The position numbers and the translations under genes were made by a program. From Pempheris klunzingeri (taxonomy: Eukaryota; Chordata; Actinopteri; Acropomatiformes; Pempheridae), in assembly GCF_042242105.1 (NCBI RefSeq), contig NC_092014.1, forward strand, positions 2,102,374-2,166,373: a DNA stretch of 64,000 nucleotides, given 5' to 3'. Positions 47,301 to 62,000 of this stretch are shown here, in pieces; within the stretch, counting starts at the first letter, position 1, and the number at the start of each line of letters is the position of its first letter. The notes beneath the pieces are model-generated. The model searched no databases. It was not told where the DNA came from and saw nothing but the letters and a program-made list of their open reading frames with translations.

Positions 47301-50007
47301 GATCACACACACATTTAATCCATATTTGGAGCTCAATAACAAAAGAGACGGTGGAAAAGTCCATGAAAACAATCAGGGAGGTCAAACTAGATATGAAGAT
47401 TTCTGGTTCAAATATGTGAATAAGGACTATTTAGTTGTTCCACTTTGTTATTTGCCTGATAAATAATAATACAATGTTTAATCTGAAACAAGTTGTTGAC
47501 AGATTTCTAAAATATTTGTGTTTTCTCCTTTTTATGACAAGTGCATAAAAACACTGTATATCTGTTTTGTTTTCTAAATGTCGGACTTCTGACTAGAAAT
47601 GTAGAATCAAACGCTGTCCTCTGGGCTAAATGTTTGACTTGTGCGTATATTCATTTGTTATCTGTGCGTCATTCAGCCTTTTTTCTTCTTCCAGGCAGAA
47701 AATGTGGACAAAGAGGTCCTTCGGGTGACGGCGGTGGACGGAGACAGCAGCCCTCAGCACAGCAGAGTGTCATACTCCCTCGTAATGAGCCGTTCCCGTT
47801 GTCACGTGTGCTCGAATGAATGTTTTCCGTTTCGGTTTAGTTCCTCAGAGTGCTGCTTTAATGAGCACTTGTGCAGATACGAGGTGCTCTCTCACGTTGC
47901 TCGTGTCTTTAAATCCAAATTATGACACTGAGTGCATTTACGTGACCATAAAGATCATTAATCATTATGGAGTTATCACATTATTCAAGTGATCATGTAA
48001 ACAGCATAACATGACATGCTTTATCATATTTCTTTCATGAGAAGTCGGATTAACACACCTAGATTTCTCCCCAATACTCTCATTTATGTACGTACCCCGA
48101 AAGAAATCTGATAAACGGACTGAAATATGTAAACCAGGGTTTTTTTGATTATGTAAACGTGTCAAATCTAATTATTACAATTATCTGATTACTCCCAGTC
48201 ATCTGACTTTTATGGCCATGTAAACAGGCTCAGTAATATATTAAGATCTCCTCTGCAGACACAGCGAAGTGGACTCGTCTGTCTTAATATGATGGGAATG
48301 TACAAACGCAAATGTACATAAAAGACAAATAAAGACGACACATTAAAAGAAAACAAACAGAAATACTGTAACGCAATAATGGAGTTTTCTGTCAACCACA
48401 GAAAATGATCTAAATATGTTAATTTTAGTTTGAATTGCTGAGATAATGGTTATTTTAAAAAAAAACTGAGAGGAGAATTAAGAAATTGAGATAAAGAACA
48501 ACAATGTTAAACTGAAATGTTATGTTATATTATATTTCTGCATATATATGTATTCTTACAACAACAACAAGAGAGCAAACACAGTTATTATACAAATATA
48601 CTGCAGTAACAACATTCTGTGTGGAAATGTGATGGTCACTGTCTTTTTCTAAGGCACCGACCTCAGAGGACTTTACTTTGACCAACTCGGGGGCTTTTAT
48701 TCTGAAGAGACGTTTGAACTACAACGTGGTCCCACAGTACAGCTTCACTGTGACGGCACAGGTGAGGGAACGTGTTGGAAAAACACACACCTGCTCATAC
48801 AGGACTGATTCGAGCGGCGGAGACATGAATAGCCGGCTGATGTGTGTTGTCTTGTTGTTGCCTTGTTCCCTGCAGGACAGCAGCGGGTTATCTGACACAG
48901 CCACTGTGTTGATTAACGTGCAGGACTTTGATAACTTGAACCCATATTTCAGCCACAACACGTACCAGGCCTCTATTCCAGAGAAAGAGGTGAGTCTCCT
49001 GAGCTAAATACTGCAGGGTTTAGTTATACTTATTTTTATCCACACCGTTTTGCCTTCTTTCATTTTCGACTGAGGGATTTTAGGCACCGGTGTTTCTTCT
49101 GAATTTGTTCTACAGAATTTGAACATGACCCCCCCTTTGTCTCTCGTATATTTCAGGTTGGGCCGTTCTGGACCATTGAGCCGGCGCCGATAAAGGCTCA
49201 GGACGGAGACACTGGGATCAACATGACTTTAACTTACAGCATCAGTGGAGGTGATCAGCGGGGAATAAAAGCTTTAATTCAACTCAAACCATTGAGGCGA
49301 AACACTAGAACATGGGAAAAGACAAACTGTGTCACATTGTCTTTGCTCGTTTAGTGTCTCCAAACAAGTATGAGGGAAACTTCAACATTAACCCCAGCAG
49401 TGGAGTTCTGTCAGTGGTGACTGCCATGGACAGAGAGGAGATGGACAGCAGTGGGATCTCTGTCAGCATCAAGGTACGGACCTCTTAGCCTCTTATCCTT
49501 CATGACGAAGCTCGAAGCGCACAGCAACACCACAGGGCCTTCATTTAGATCAGATTAGATTAGATTAGCCTTTATTCATCCCACGGTGGGGAAATTCACA
49601 GTGTCAGCAGCAGCAGTTCACGCATACACATACACACACACACTGGATAAAAGGTTAAAGATATAAAGAAATATTAAAAAAAGAAAAGAAAAAAGGAGAA
49701 TCAAATCAAATCAAAGTTTATTTCTATAGGCCTCTCCAACAGACTAAAGGGTTTTACAATAGAAAAACAAAGGAATGATGCTAAAAACAGAAACATGACT
49801 TAAAATAGCGACAGTGGTAAAATAGACAGCATTAAAACACTAAAATATACGACTGAAAGTGAAAACGTAATTCACCTAACCAACAAATAAAAGAGAGGAT
49901 GAAATAAAATAAAATGTAAAAGGTATTAAAAGCCTTTATAAACAGGGAGGTTTTCAGTTTTGATTTAAAAAGACGCAGGTCAGTGACTGCGTATATATAC
50001 TATATAC

Positions 50008-50045
<38 letters not shown>

Positions 50046-53000
50046 AAATAACAGTGTAATTTGCATGATAAATAAGGCTATTGCACATGATTTGGTTATA
50101 AAAATATAAAAAAAATATAGGAAATATTGGACTTTTTTGTTTTTTCTTCATGTCGGTCTACTGGGAGCAGGCTTGGTTGTAAAGTCTGACGGCAGCAGGG
50201 AGGAAGGACCTGCGATGCCTCTCTTTGACGCATCGTAGGTGACGAAGCCTGTCGCTGATGGAGCTTTCCAGGGCTCTCACAGTCTCATGTAGGGGGGGGG
50301 GAGACATTGTCCATGATCGATGACGGCTTCGCCACCATCCTCCTGTCGCCCACCACCTCCACAGGATCGAGGCTGCAGCCCAGGACAGAGCTGGTGGCTT
50401 TGTCCACCAGTTTATTTAGTCTCTTCCTCTCTGCTGCCTCCTTATTTCAACTGCAAGAGACAAATTATTTAAGGATGCTCATTTGAATTGTGCCATGAAT
50501 TCCACAAATTATATTAAGATCATTTAAAAGATAATTTTGCAAGTCAAGCAAGTTGCAGTTTGTCGTAAGAAAAGCCTAAACAGAAGCGGCGTCCTGCTCC
50601 CTCTGTGGCCTGGTCAGGGCAGATAACGGTACTTTAGCACGGGGACGTAGCGTAGCCGGCTAACCAGCTAGCAGGTGAAATGTATCGTTGAGGTCGAAGG
50701 GATGAGCAGCTTCACTCAAAATGAAATGGAACTTAAATATCTTTACAACAAAGTGTGACTTTCAACATTATCCTTTGGATTGACAAACATCTTACATCTT
50801 AACTTAAATGGGATCAAAAAATAACTTCTCTCTCGCAGATGACTTTCTGAATTTCCTGAAATAAGGTTCCACGGTGGGCGGCACTGTTGCCTCACAGCAA
50901 GAAAGTTCCAGGTTCGAATCCCAAAATTGCCCAAAATCAACTGGGATTGGCTCCAGCTCCCCTGTGACCCTGAAGGATGGTGGTCCACAGGAAAGGGGAG
51001 GGACTTTTCCTCTCTATTCAAGTGTTTTAACACATGTTAACCATCAGTAATGCGAACTAACGGCCGGTCACCCCTGTGAAACTCACAAGATAATGTGAAG
51101 TCAAACACACTTATTGACACACATCAGCACATGCCCTTCATCTGGATCTTTACAGACGGACTGAAACACACAACATGAACTAACAACAGACGCCTGATCA
51201 CTGATTGTCTGTGATGTTTCCTGCCTGCAGGCGGCCCAGACGGACGACAGTCTGAAGACGGCTGATGCTGCCGTGTCCGTCACCATTGAGGATGTGAATG
51301 ATAATCACCCGGAGTTTAATCAACCCGAATACTCTGTAACACTTCTGGAGAATTCTCCTGTTGATGCTGTTGTGTTCAAAGCCATCGTCACCGACCTGGA
51401 CCAGGTAGATTTTATTTCATTAATACTGAATTTCTGCGTGTGGTTTTTTTTAATTCATCTCCTCCACGACACTCCTTCCCAGGGAGGATTTGTGGGAACT
51501 TTGCGGATCCTTCCTGAGTCTGCTCCTTTCTCTGTCGACTCTGACGGGACGGTCAGAGTGAAGACCGCCACAGCTCTGGACAGGGAGACAATTAAAAGCA
51601 TCACATTTCAGGTAAACTGGTTTCAGATTAAACTGAAATAAGCCGTGAGCTTCTTGGTTCCCACTCAAGACATACATCTTTAAAAGTAGGTCACAAATAC
51701 AGCTTCATTTAAAAAAAAAACAAAAACAGCCTTTTAACAAACAGAAGGAGTCTTTTCATGGAGGGCGACTTGCAATGTACAGGTCCAATATCTTGACCAC
51801 TGATGGAGAAATTACACAGTTGACTAACAAACAATTACATTATGAGCTTAACTTAGATGCTGTTCTTTTTGTGAATTGTATTAAAGCTTGAAGCAAGAGA
51901 GACGAGCCCACCAAACACTGTTACCGCGGTGCCGGTCAATGTGACGCTCCTGGACGAGAACGACAACAGTCCCGTATTCACCGCCAGCACGTATGAGGGG
52001 AAAGTGTTTGCAGATCAAGAAGTGGGAATGTTGCTGGTCCAAGTAAGTGGCTGAAACTCATGCATTGATTAATCTATAAACTTTTCCTAATTATGATCAT
52101 TTCACCACATTTTTCTAAGGTTCATTATTTCATCTACCAGATCTTTTGTTGCTGTGTTCGTCCCTTTAATTGCTGCTGCAACATAAATGTATGGGAGCAT
52201 ATAAAGTGTGCACACTTTAAAGGTGCAGTGTGTAGGATTTAGGGGGATCTAGTGGCAGAAATTGAATATAGTATACATAATTATGTTTTCAGTACTGTAG
52301 ACTCAACTGAAACTAAGAGTCTTTGTCTTGAGGTGGATGCTCTTCCATGGGGTCCGCCATGTTGCACTACCACGTTTCTCCACTAGCCCATTACGGATAA
52401 ACGGGCCTTACACATTTTTACATTGAAGTTGCAGCTTGAATTTGAAGAAAAGAGAAGAAAGAGAAGGAGTTGAGTTGAGTTGTTGAGACGTTTGAAAGCC
52501 AAACTTTGACCAAATCGAGGAATCAGACTTATTGTTCAGCACAAGAGGAAGCAAGAGGACTTGAATCCTCGACGGACACCATAGGTTCTCTTACACGCTT
52601 GGAAAGGGAGGGTTGAGGCAGTGGTTGCAGTCTGCTATCTCACTGCTGGATGCCACTAAATCCTACACACTGCACCTTTAATTTGTATGTAATATTCTGA
52701 TAGAAATAGATTTACATTGAAAGGGAGTAGCGTTCCTAAATTTGCATCACACTTATGATGCATGACACTTAGAAGTTGGACACTTGGAACTTTAATTATT
52801 TAAATAAAAACCTCTTTATTTTTATTTGAAAGTCATCTTCTGCAGCAGAAGTTTCTCAAGTTTTAATTTTAGGTACTTTTCTTTTTTCTGTTTCCAATAC
52901 ATTAGATGGAAAAACATCCGACCTCCGCTGCTACGCTGATGACACTCTTCTTTAACTAACCCTGAACCCTGATTTTTTTTTACAACTTAACAAACTTAAT

Positions 53001-56000
53001 AACCCATGTCATAAATGTTCCATATAGTTTATTTATTAATCTGAAGTGTGTGCTGAGCTCATTATTGCATTGGTAAAATCCAACCCTTACCCCTATTACT
53101 CAACATTATAACATAGTTCTGACATTGTTTTTTTCTGTTTTCTGACAACTCATCGCTTTGTCAGTTTGATTTGACATTCTTAGAAGTCCTATTGATTATT
53201 TGTATTTTTCAACGTAAAGGTGGAAGCAGAGGATCCAGACGCGGATGCAAATGGCCGGATTACATACTCTATTGAATTTGGGAACAATGACGGCTACTTC
53301 TCAATCGAAGAAAATACTGGAAACATCATACTGGCTAAAATCATTCCCCTGGTGGAAAACCAGATTTTGCACTTCCCTCTCTACGTAACAGCCAGAGATG
53401 GTAGATCTGAGCAACATGTCTCTGAGTATCTAGCTCTGCCTACCGTGTGCCACAAATCTAAGATTCACTTATCCTGATTGTGATGATTCAGCCTGTTAGA
53501 GTAAAAGCCAATCAGCACTAAATCAAAACATTTAAAGCCATAAGAATCATTATTTGGCATGTGGCACTGCTAATGGGGCTTTCAACAACTGCTCCTCATT
53601 TGGTATGGTCATGTCAGCACTTCACCTTTGGCAGTATCAAATTCTTTGTCATCGTAAAATTGTTATCACACCCTTACTCAGATTGGTGATGTTGGACATG
53701 TTCTTTGATTCACTCCAACTCCCTACTGTACTTAAGCCCTAGACTAAAACAGCGGTAACTGCTGCTATATAATTGTGATAAAGTAGTGCCATGTGCTGAA
53801 AGCTCATACTGAACGCATGTAACTGCCTCTAAGTACAGATCACACTCAGTATTATAAGTCCTGATGATATCCTTCTCCACCTCTCCTATAGGGGGCGTCA
53901 TATCCCGCTCCTCCTCAGCACAGGTGAACATTCGTGCTCCTGGTAACTCAAAACCTCAGTTTTTCCAAAAAGTCTTCCATGGCACCGTAGAAGAAGAGCA
54001 GAACCCAGGAGTTGGGATTCTTAAGGTGAGTTTATGGGTCAGTTGGTATGAACGGTCAAATCAAAACGTCCGGATAATTAACTTCTGGTTCTGCACAAAT
54101 TTAGTTAGTAAAATCATTCTTACATCCTGCTCCTCTTCTTTATTTATTCAGGTTACATTCTTCGCACTAGAGTCTGACCCTCCTCCGACTCTCCGAGTTG
54201 ACACAGAAACCGACAAGTTCTCCATCCTCTCCAGCGGGGAGTTCACCACCAAAGTGAAGCTCGACTATGACGATGCCCCGCACAACTACTCTGTGACCAT
54301 CTCCATCTCTGACGGGGTGAACAGTGACAGTGCAGTCGTGAAGGTTCAAGTCACTGACGTCAATGACAACAGTCCTGTTTTCACCCCCAGTTCGGTCACT
54401 AAATCAGTCCCCGAGGACGCAGAGGTAGGAACCAATGTCACTGTTGTTCCAGCGACAGACAAAGACAGCAGCTTCAACAAGGAGATCAGGTACTCTTTGC
54501 GTGGAGGAGAGGGGAGGTTCTCTATTGATCCTGTGTCTGGGACGGTGAGTGTGGCCAGCGCACTTGATAGGGAGGCCAAAGCAGAGTACGACCTGCTGGT
54601 GGTGGCTGAAGATCAGGGGCGTCCAGTGAGGTCGGCCACAGCCTCCCTGCTGGTCCAAGTGTCCGACATCAACGACAACGTCCCCAAGTTCTCAGAGGCT
54701 GAGTATCAGGTGGAGGTCTCAGAGACAGAGCCAGTGGGTACGAGCTTGCTCACGCTATCAGCTGCAGACCCCGACGAAGGAGCCAATGGGAGAGTTTCTT
54801 ACAGTATTTTCCAGCAAAGTCCCTCATCAGAGCCGGCTGTGTTTGAGTTGGACTCCTCCAGCGGGACTCTGCGGCTGGCTCAGCCTCTGGACTACAGCGA
54901 GGTGAAGATGTACAGTCTGATGGTTCAGGCCTCTGACGGGGGGGCTCCCTCTCTGGTCGGGAACAGCTCTGTGGTGGTGAAGGTGAAGGACGTGAACGAC
55001 AACCCGCCTGAGTTCAGTAAGGAAAGCTACGACGTGGCCGTCTCTGAGAACCTGGCCAGCGGTGCGTCCATCCTGACCCTGCAGGTCACCGACAGGGACG
55101 AGGTGAGTCGTATGCAGCCTGCAGGTTAAATCACCTGCTCTGGTAAAATGAGCACTATTAAAACATGTTGAACATGGTGTCAGTAGCAGATCATCTTTCG
55201 TTCCTTTATCAGAAAATACAACTGTCATCACCAAACTTTAATTTAACAATTGAAAATTGACATGGACATTGGTGGATGGACAGATCACATCACTCGCTCC
55301 TGATTTTTTCAGGGTAAAACTAAACAAATGCCCCCCCCCTTACCAACAAGTAATCAGCTAACAAACACAATGTCAGGCTGAATATATGAAGTGAAACATC
55401 TGGCAGTTTAGCCAGATTATCAAACTGAGGGGGTTTCAGAGGGGGGTTCTAAATCAAACATCTGTTAGAGTAACACAGAAATAACCTCTAACTTGAAGGC
55501 TATACTGGTAAAGATTTCTTATTTCATCATTTGATTAATCTCCACAGGGAGGATTTGTGGGAACTCTGCAGATTCTTCCTGAATCTGCTCCTTTCTCCAT
55601 CAGCTCTGATGGGACGATCAGGGTGAAGGACTCCACAGCTCTGGACAGAGAGAAGACCGAGAGGATCCTGTTTCAGGTCATGCAGAAGCCAAGATGCAGA
55701 TTCAGACAAATCCACCATAAAACAGGGTTAAGAGCAACTCTGCCTGTTACCCTTCTACCAAGATGCCATTGGTTTACACTTGACTTGACAAAGAGAGGCT
55801 TGATCAGATTCTTTCTGTAAAAGGCAATAACATGCATGCTAGCATCTAATGTGTCCAAATTAAAAGAAATATAAACAAAAATATAAACAAAATAACAACT
55901 TAACAAAGTTATACAGTGTCACAGAAAGTTACAATCTTAACTCAAGGTCCACTTACTAGCTTTATTCAGGGGTTTAAATGTATAACGCTGCCTTCAGCAA

Positions 56001-59000
56001 TTTATCTCAGTTATCATCGAGGTGGATTATTCATAATACATATAGGACTTCTAAAGCATTGGAGTTTGATCTGATCTCACTTGGTCCACTTACTTGTTCT
56101 TCCTAGAGCTTTCAACCATATTACACGTCTTCATCAGCAGATGGTGCTTGCTTGCTTAATTGTCTTAGAGGTGGATATGTTGACGTAGGTAGAGTTTGTT
56201 AACTCCCACTGTTGATGAAGTCAGTGATTTGGGTCAAAGTTCCAGAAACAGCTGGTAAGTGAACTGTTTCCAAGAGTAAACTTTGATGCTTCACACGTGT
56301 GATTGTTTTTAGGTGAAAAGATCAGCAGCAATGCTGAGAGACGAGTGTAAGGTTCAAAATCTTAAACCTAGCTCAAGCAAGCACCGCATGTTCTCACACG
56401 TTTTGGAACCAATGGTCTTCTAAACAGAGCTGACTGCATCCTTAGACGTTATTCTCTCATCCATCATAAAGGTTGAAGCAAAGGAGAAAGAACCACCCAA
56501 CCATATTGTGATGGCGAATGTGAACATAACTCTACTGGATGAGAACGACAACAGCCCTGAATTCACCAGCAGCAAGTATGAGAGCAAGATCTTCACCAAC
56601 CAGACGGAGGGGATGTTGGTTGTGAAGGTACAATACGGTTTATTTTCCCCACAAATACAACACACGTTTGGCATATTTATAGGTGAATAACAGTCACAGC
56701 TCAAGCTTTATTCTGGAGAGTATTAGCATCACATATGAGAAAATTGGACTTGTTAAGGGAAAGAAAGAAAGTCACAAGACATTATAACAATGTTCAATGT
56801 CCCCCAGTTAGTAATGTGCATGCTGCAGATACTGTAAAACAGGTTTTTAAATGCAGTTAAGTTTTGTTACATAGTTTTGTTAATAAACAACAGATAATAT
56901 TTGTTTTTTTACGTAATGATCATCATACCTAGTTTTTGGAGGACTTGCATGTAAATGTGTGTCATTATGTTCACTGTGTGTTCACTATAGCAAAACTTTG
57001 GTAAAGTCACTTCATAGAATGACATGAATTTACAGTTGTTTTTTTTTAGAAGCAATCAGGGAACTATTGAACGTGTGCTAAAAATCATGTGTTCTAACAA
57101 TTGTGCTTTTGGCACCCGTTAAATAGTTCCCTAAACAAGATAATTCTCCAACAGTCTTGAATTTCCTTCATCAATTACTTCTGTAATTTGTTCTTTTGCT
57201 CAGTTCTGTGAGGGTCCTAAAAGCCATCCTCTCTCCACCCAGATTACTACCTACCAAACAAACTAGATAGCAGATAGAGGATTTGTTTTGGTCTTCTAAA
57301 GAGACAACTTATTGCTCTCAAATAAACTCTTGATCTTATTGAATTCCTCTCTTGAGATTGTCTTGTTGAGTTGTTGAAACGGCTGAGTCATCAGCATATA
57401 AAAATACATTTTCAGCACAAGCAAATTACAAGTCAAAGACAAGACAAGACAAATTCAGAAATGACAAAAACAACAGAGGACCCAAAACGCTTCCCTGTGG
57501 AACGCCATGTTATAGGTAGTCTTCCAGATAAATTACTTGCTCCCTGAAATGTACAAGTTAAATATGGTGCAAACCATTTAGCTACAAGACAGGACACACA
57601 GTGTTGCTGTTACATATCAGAGACACCTTTTGACCATCTTCATCGTGTTTTTGCTTGTAACATTTGATTTTAAAGTAGTCACTAAGCCAGATTTGTCCAA
57701 GCTGGTGCTCAGTGATGATTAGAACATTTGGGAAAAGTGGCTTTGGTACACTGATAACATTTAATGAGGTTTTTCTTTGCTCTGTGATGCAATTCAAAGG
57801 TTGAGGCAGAAGATCAAGATGCAGGTGTCAATGGACAGATCAAATACTCCATCGACTTTGGTAATCAAAACAACTACTTCTCCATCGACGAAAACACCGG
57901 GGAAATCACTCTGACGAAGATTATTCCACTGGAACCACACCAAACCTTGGAGTCCTTATTGTTCATAACAGCCAGAGATGGTAGATGTGAAAAGTGTTTT
58001 TTTTTTTCATATATCCAGTGTTGACAAATCCTTTCAGTTCAGCCAGGCACTGTGAAGTCATGACAGTATTGTTGTTGTCCTCTAGGCGGCGTAGTGTCCC
58101 GCTCCGCCTCAGCTCAGGTGGAGATTCTCGCTGTAGGAGATACAAAACCAGCGTTCACTCAGAGCACATACAGTTGCACCACAGAAGAAGAGAGAGACCC
58201 AGGAACAGTGATCTTCAAGGTGAGCTTCTTTGCAAATTGGCACAAACTGTCACCAGAACTTGGTTAAATCAAAACCATCTCGTCTTGTGATAAAGTCTTG
58301 TGCTCGCACAGTCCAACCTCTGGTTCACTGGCACTCTGAATAATGTCATTTATTTTCTTTATTTATTCAGGTCGACTTCCTTGCAACAGGGGAGCTTCCT
58401 GTGACTCTCCGAGTTGACACAGAAACCGACAAGTTCTCCATCCTCTCCAGCGGTGACTTCACCACCAAGGTGAAGCTCGACTATGACGATGCCCCGCACA
58501 ACTACTCTGTGACCATCTCCATCTCTGACGGGGTGAACAGTGACAGTGCAGTCGTGAAGGTTCAAGTCACTGACGTCAATGACAACAGTCCCGTTTTCAC
58601 CCCCAGTTCGGTCACTAAATCAGTCCCCGAGGACGCAGAGGTAGGAACCAATGTCACTGTTGTTCCAGCGACAGACAAAGACAGCAGCTTCAACAAGGAG
58701 ATCAGGTACTCTTTGCGTGGAGGAGAGGGGAGGTTCTCTATTGATCCTGTGTCTGGGACGGTGAGTGTGGCCAGCGCACTTGATAGGGAGGCCAAAGCAG
58801 AGTACGACCTGCTGGTGGTGGCTGAAGATCAGGGGCGTCCAGTGAGGTCGGCCACAGCCTCCCTGCTGGTCCAAGTGTCCGACATCAACGACAACGTCCC
58901 CAAGTTCTCAGAGGCTGAGTATCAGGTGGAGGTCTCAGAGACAGAGCCAGCGGGTACGAGCTTGCTCACGCTATCAGCTGCAGACCCCGACGAAGGAGCC

Positions 59001-62000
59001 AATGGGAGAGTTTCTTACAGTATTTTCCAGCAAAGTCCCTCATCAGAGCCGGCTGTGTTTGAGTTGGACTCCTCCAGCGGGACTCTGCGGCTGGCTCAGC
59101 CTCTGGACTACAGCGAGGTGAAGATGTACAGTCTGATGGTTCAGGCCTCTGACGGGGGGGCTCCCTCTCTGGTCGGGAACAGCTCTGTGGTGGTGAAGGT
59201 GAAGGACGTGAACGACAACCCGCCTGAGTTCAGTAAGGAAAGCTACGACGTGGCCGTCTCTGAGAACCTGGCCAGCGGTGCGTCCATCCTGACCCTGCAG
59301 GTCACCGACAGGGACGAGGTGAGTCATATGCAGCCTGCAGGTTAAATCACCTGCTTCTGCGCTGAAAAAGTATTAAATTCTTAGCACCATAAGATCACAT
59401 GCTTTGTTTGTAGCTGTGAAAATATTTCTATTTCCACAGTCAGTACAGCTGCAGTCGTGTCAACACACAAAAGGCTGCTGAATTTGTTATTTTGTTAACA
59501 AAAAATGTTTATAGACCAAACAGACCAATAGAATACAAAAACAAATGAATAACAATTAAAGATATTTGTAAGTTTATTGAAGATTGGATAAAATTTGTTG
59601 GAAAAATGGTGAAAAAAAAACGTTTTTAGTTGAATGTTCTTCAGTCTAAACTGCTAATATGGATTAATATCGAATCGAGGAAAGAAAAAGTGACGTTTCT
59701 GTTTGCCTGGTGATTTTAGCCCTAACCCTAACCCTAACCCTAACCCTAACCCTAACCCTGCTGAATGATGGAACGAATCCTTCCATCTAACAGAAAGACA
59801 GAGAAATGGAAAAGAAGTCGTGTTTTTTTTTTTTTTTTATCCAACAATGCATTTTTGTTCCACATTCAGTTTTACCACCAAAATGCTTAATGTGTAACTT
59901 TCAGGTCGAACAGCCACGGTGAATTCATTTTCCTCTTCATAAAACAATCCCAAAGTGGACTTTTGAGTATTTTGAAGCCGACATTGTTCAGATTCAGGCT
60001 TCAGAATCAGAATCAGAATCAGAATCAACTTTATTGGCCAAGTTTGTACAAGCAAACAAGGAATTTCTCTCTCTGTGTACAGTAAGAAAATTAGAAATAA
60101 ACTACAACAATAAGAATAGGACAGAGAAAACTGGAGGAAAAGTTTCCGATGTTTAAAAGCTCCTGTCTGGTGAAAGTGACCAGAGACGGAGAGCAGAAAA
60201 CCAGTAAAACACAAAAAAACACGCAAAGTACCAGAGAGCGAAGTACCGAGGCGGCCATCTTGATTTTATCCTGCGTGCGTGTTTCCCACACGTTGCATGC
60301 GTGTCCATGACGTAGGGTTCGCTCATAAAGACACAGAAGAAGTTCACAGGGTGTGAATCTGTTAATCTAAGCTGCCACCTACCCAAGTTTTACAAGTACG
60401 TATTTCCAGTATTTACCCGAAGCATTCAGCATCATCGAGGCCTCGGACAGTAAAGATACAGGCTGGTCCTGTTGGCTGGACCTTGGCACCACTTGTTTAT
60501 AATCACAGTCATTTATTACGACCATCATGTCGCTCCTCGGTTCGTATTTATTACATTTCTGATAAATGTCTGCTGCTATTTCAGTCCTGGTGAGTAACTT
60601 AAGCCAGCGGAGGTATTTATAACACCTTGTTCTTCAGGGTGGATTCTCCGCTGGTTTCTTCCTCTACACCGACGACACCTTCGACATTAACAAACAAGGC
60701 GTGGTGTCGCTGAGGAAGGACGTCACCCTGGACAGAGAGACGAAGGACAGATACGTGTTTCAGGTACAAACACTCTCCAGTGTCGATAAGTTGTTACCTG
60801 ATGTGACACGTGTGCACTTATTATTATTATTTTCATACTGAGAGGAACACTTTGATCATTCCCCCAAAATAAAAACCAGAGGTGTTACAGTCAAACATGT
60901 GCTGTTTGGAAAGTCACTATAATTGTTGTAGTTTAATAGTAAAGCCTGAAACACCTCTGTGAGCTGAGCTGTGCTGTAAAACAAGCCTGGAAAAAGGTTC
61001 TGGACAGCAGACTCACCTGTGTTGCTTGGCTCATGGTGTGCTCAGGTGGTGGCGGTGGATCAGCCGACCGACGGTCTGAGAGCCTCGGCTCAGCTCAACA
61101 TCACCGTCCTGGACTACAACGACAACGCCCCGCAGTTTCCCGCCATCCCGGACCCCCTGCGGATCCCCGAGGGAAACTACTCGGAGGACACTCCAGGAGA
61201 GGTTTTCACCTTCCAGCCCACGGACGTCGACCTGGGCGCCAGCGGGGAGGTCACCCTCTCCCTCGCCTCCCCTCACCCGCTCTTCAGATTCAGAGAGGTG
61301 AGGCCACAAGCGGAGGGCGACAGTGGGAGTATTGTGGGTGCTGTGTCGGCGCTCCGGCTCAGAGACCATGTGCTGTGTTGCAGGACGGGACGCTGCTGGC
61401 TGTTGGCCGTCTGGATCGGGAGGTCAAGGACACGTACGAGCTGGTGGTCAGGGCGTCAGACGGAGGAAGCCCACAGAGAGAGGTGAGAGACGCACGATGC
61501 TGACGGACATTTGAATGTCGTCAGGTGTAGTTTTACAGGTTGTTTCCATCTCTTAGGTTACAGGTAAGTAAAGTCAAGTCACTTTAATATCTTATTAAAG
61601 TGATGCATGTTAAGATTATTATTATTATTATTATTATAACAATTATTATTATAGAAAACAAGACACAAGAAAGACACAATTACAAACTTAAGGAAACATT
61701 GAGGATTTTTTAATTTAATTAACTTTATTTAATTTTTATATAATTGACATTTTGCATGATGTCTAAGTTGATTATTATTATTATCATCACTGAAAGGCCC
61801 ATTACATTCACCTACTTATTTATCTCTAATATTGACATTCTGCGTTCTGTGTGTGGTGATAGACGACAACACTGGCCCTCCATATGATGATCAATAGTAG
61901 TGTTGAAAGTTATTATTTTATTTTATTTCAGCAGCATAACTTTGGAACACATTTAGTGTGAAATACCACAAAACAATAGTTTATACAATAAATACAAAAT

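Noticed and set aside
54167-54658. Minus-strand open frames inside the large cadherin exon
   Set aside because: They appear identically in both duplicated copies as antisense shadows of the plus-strand cadherin frame, with no splice or promoter support.
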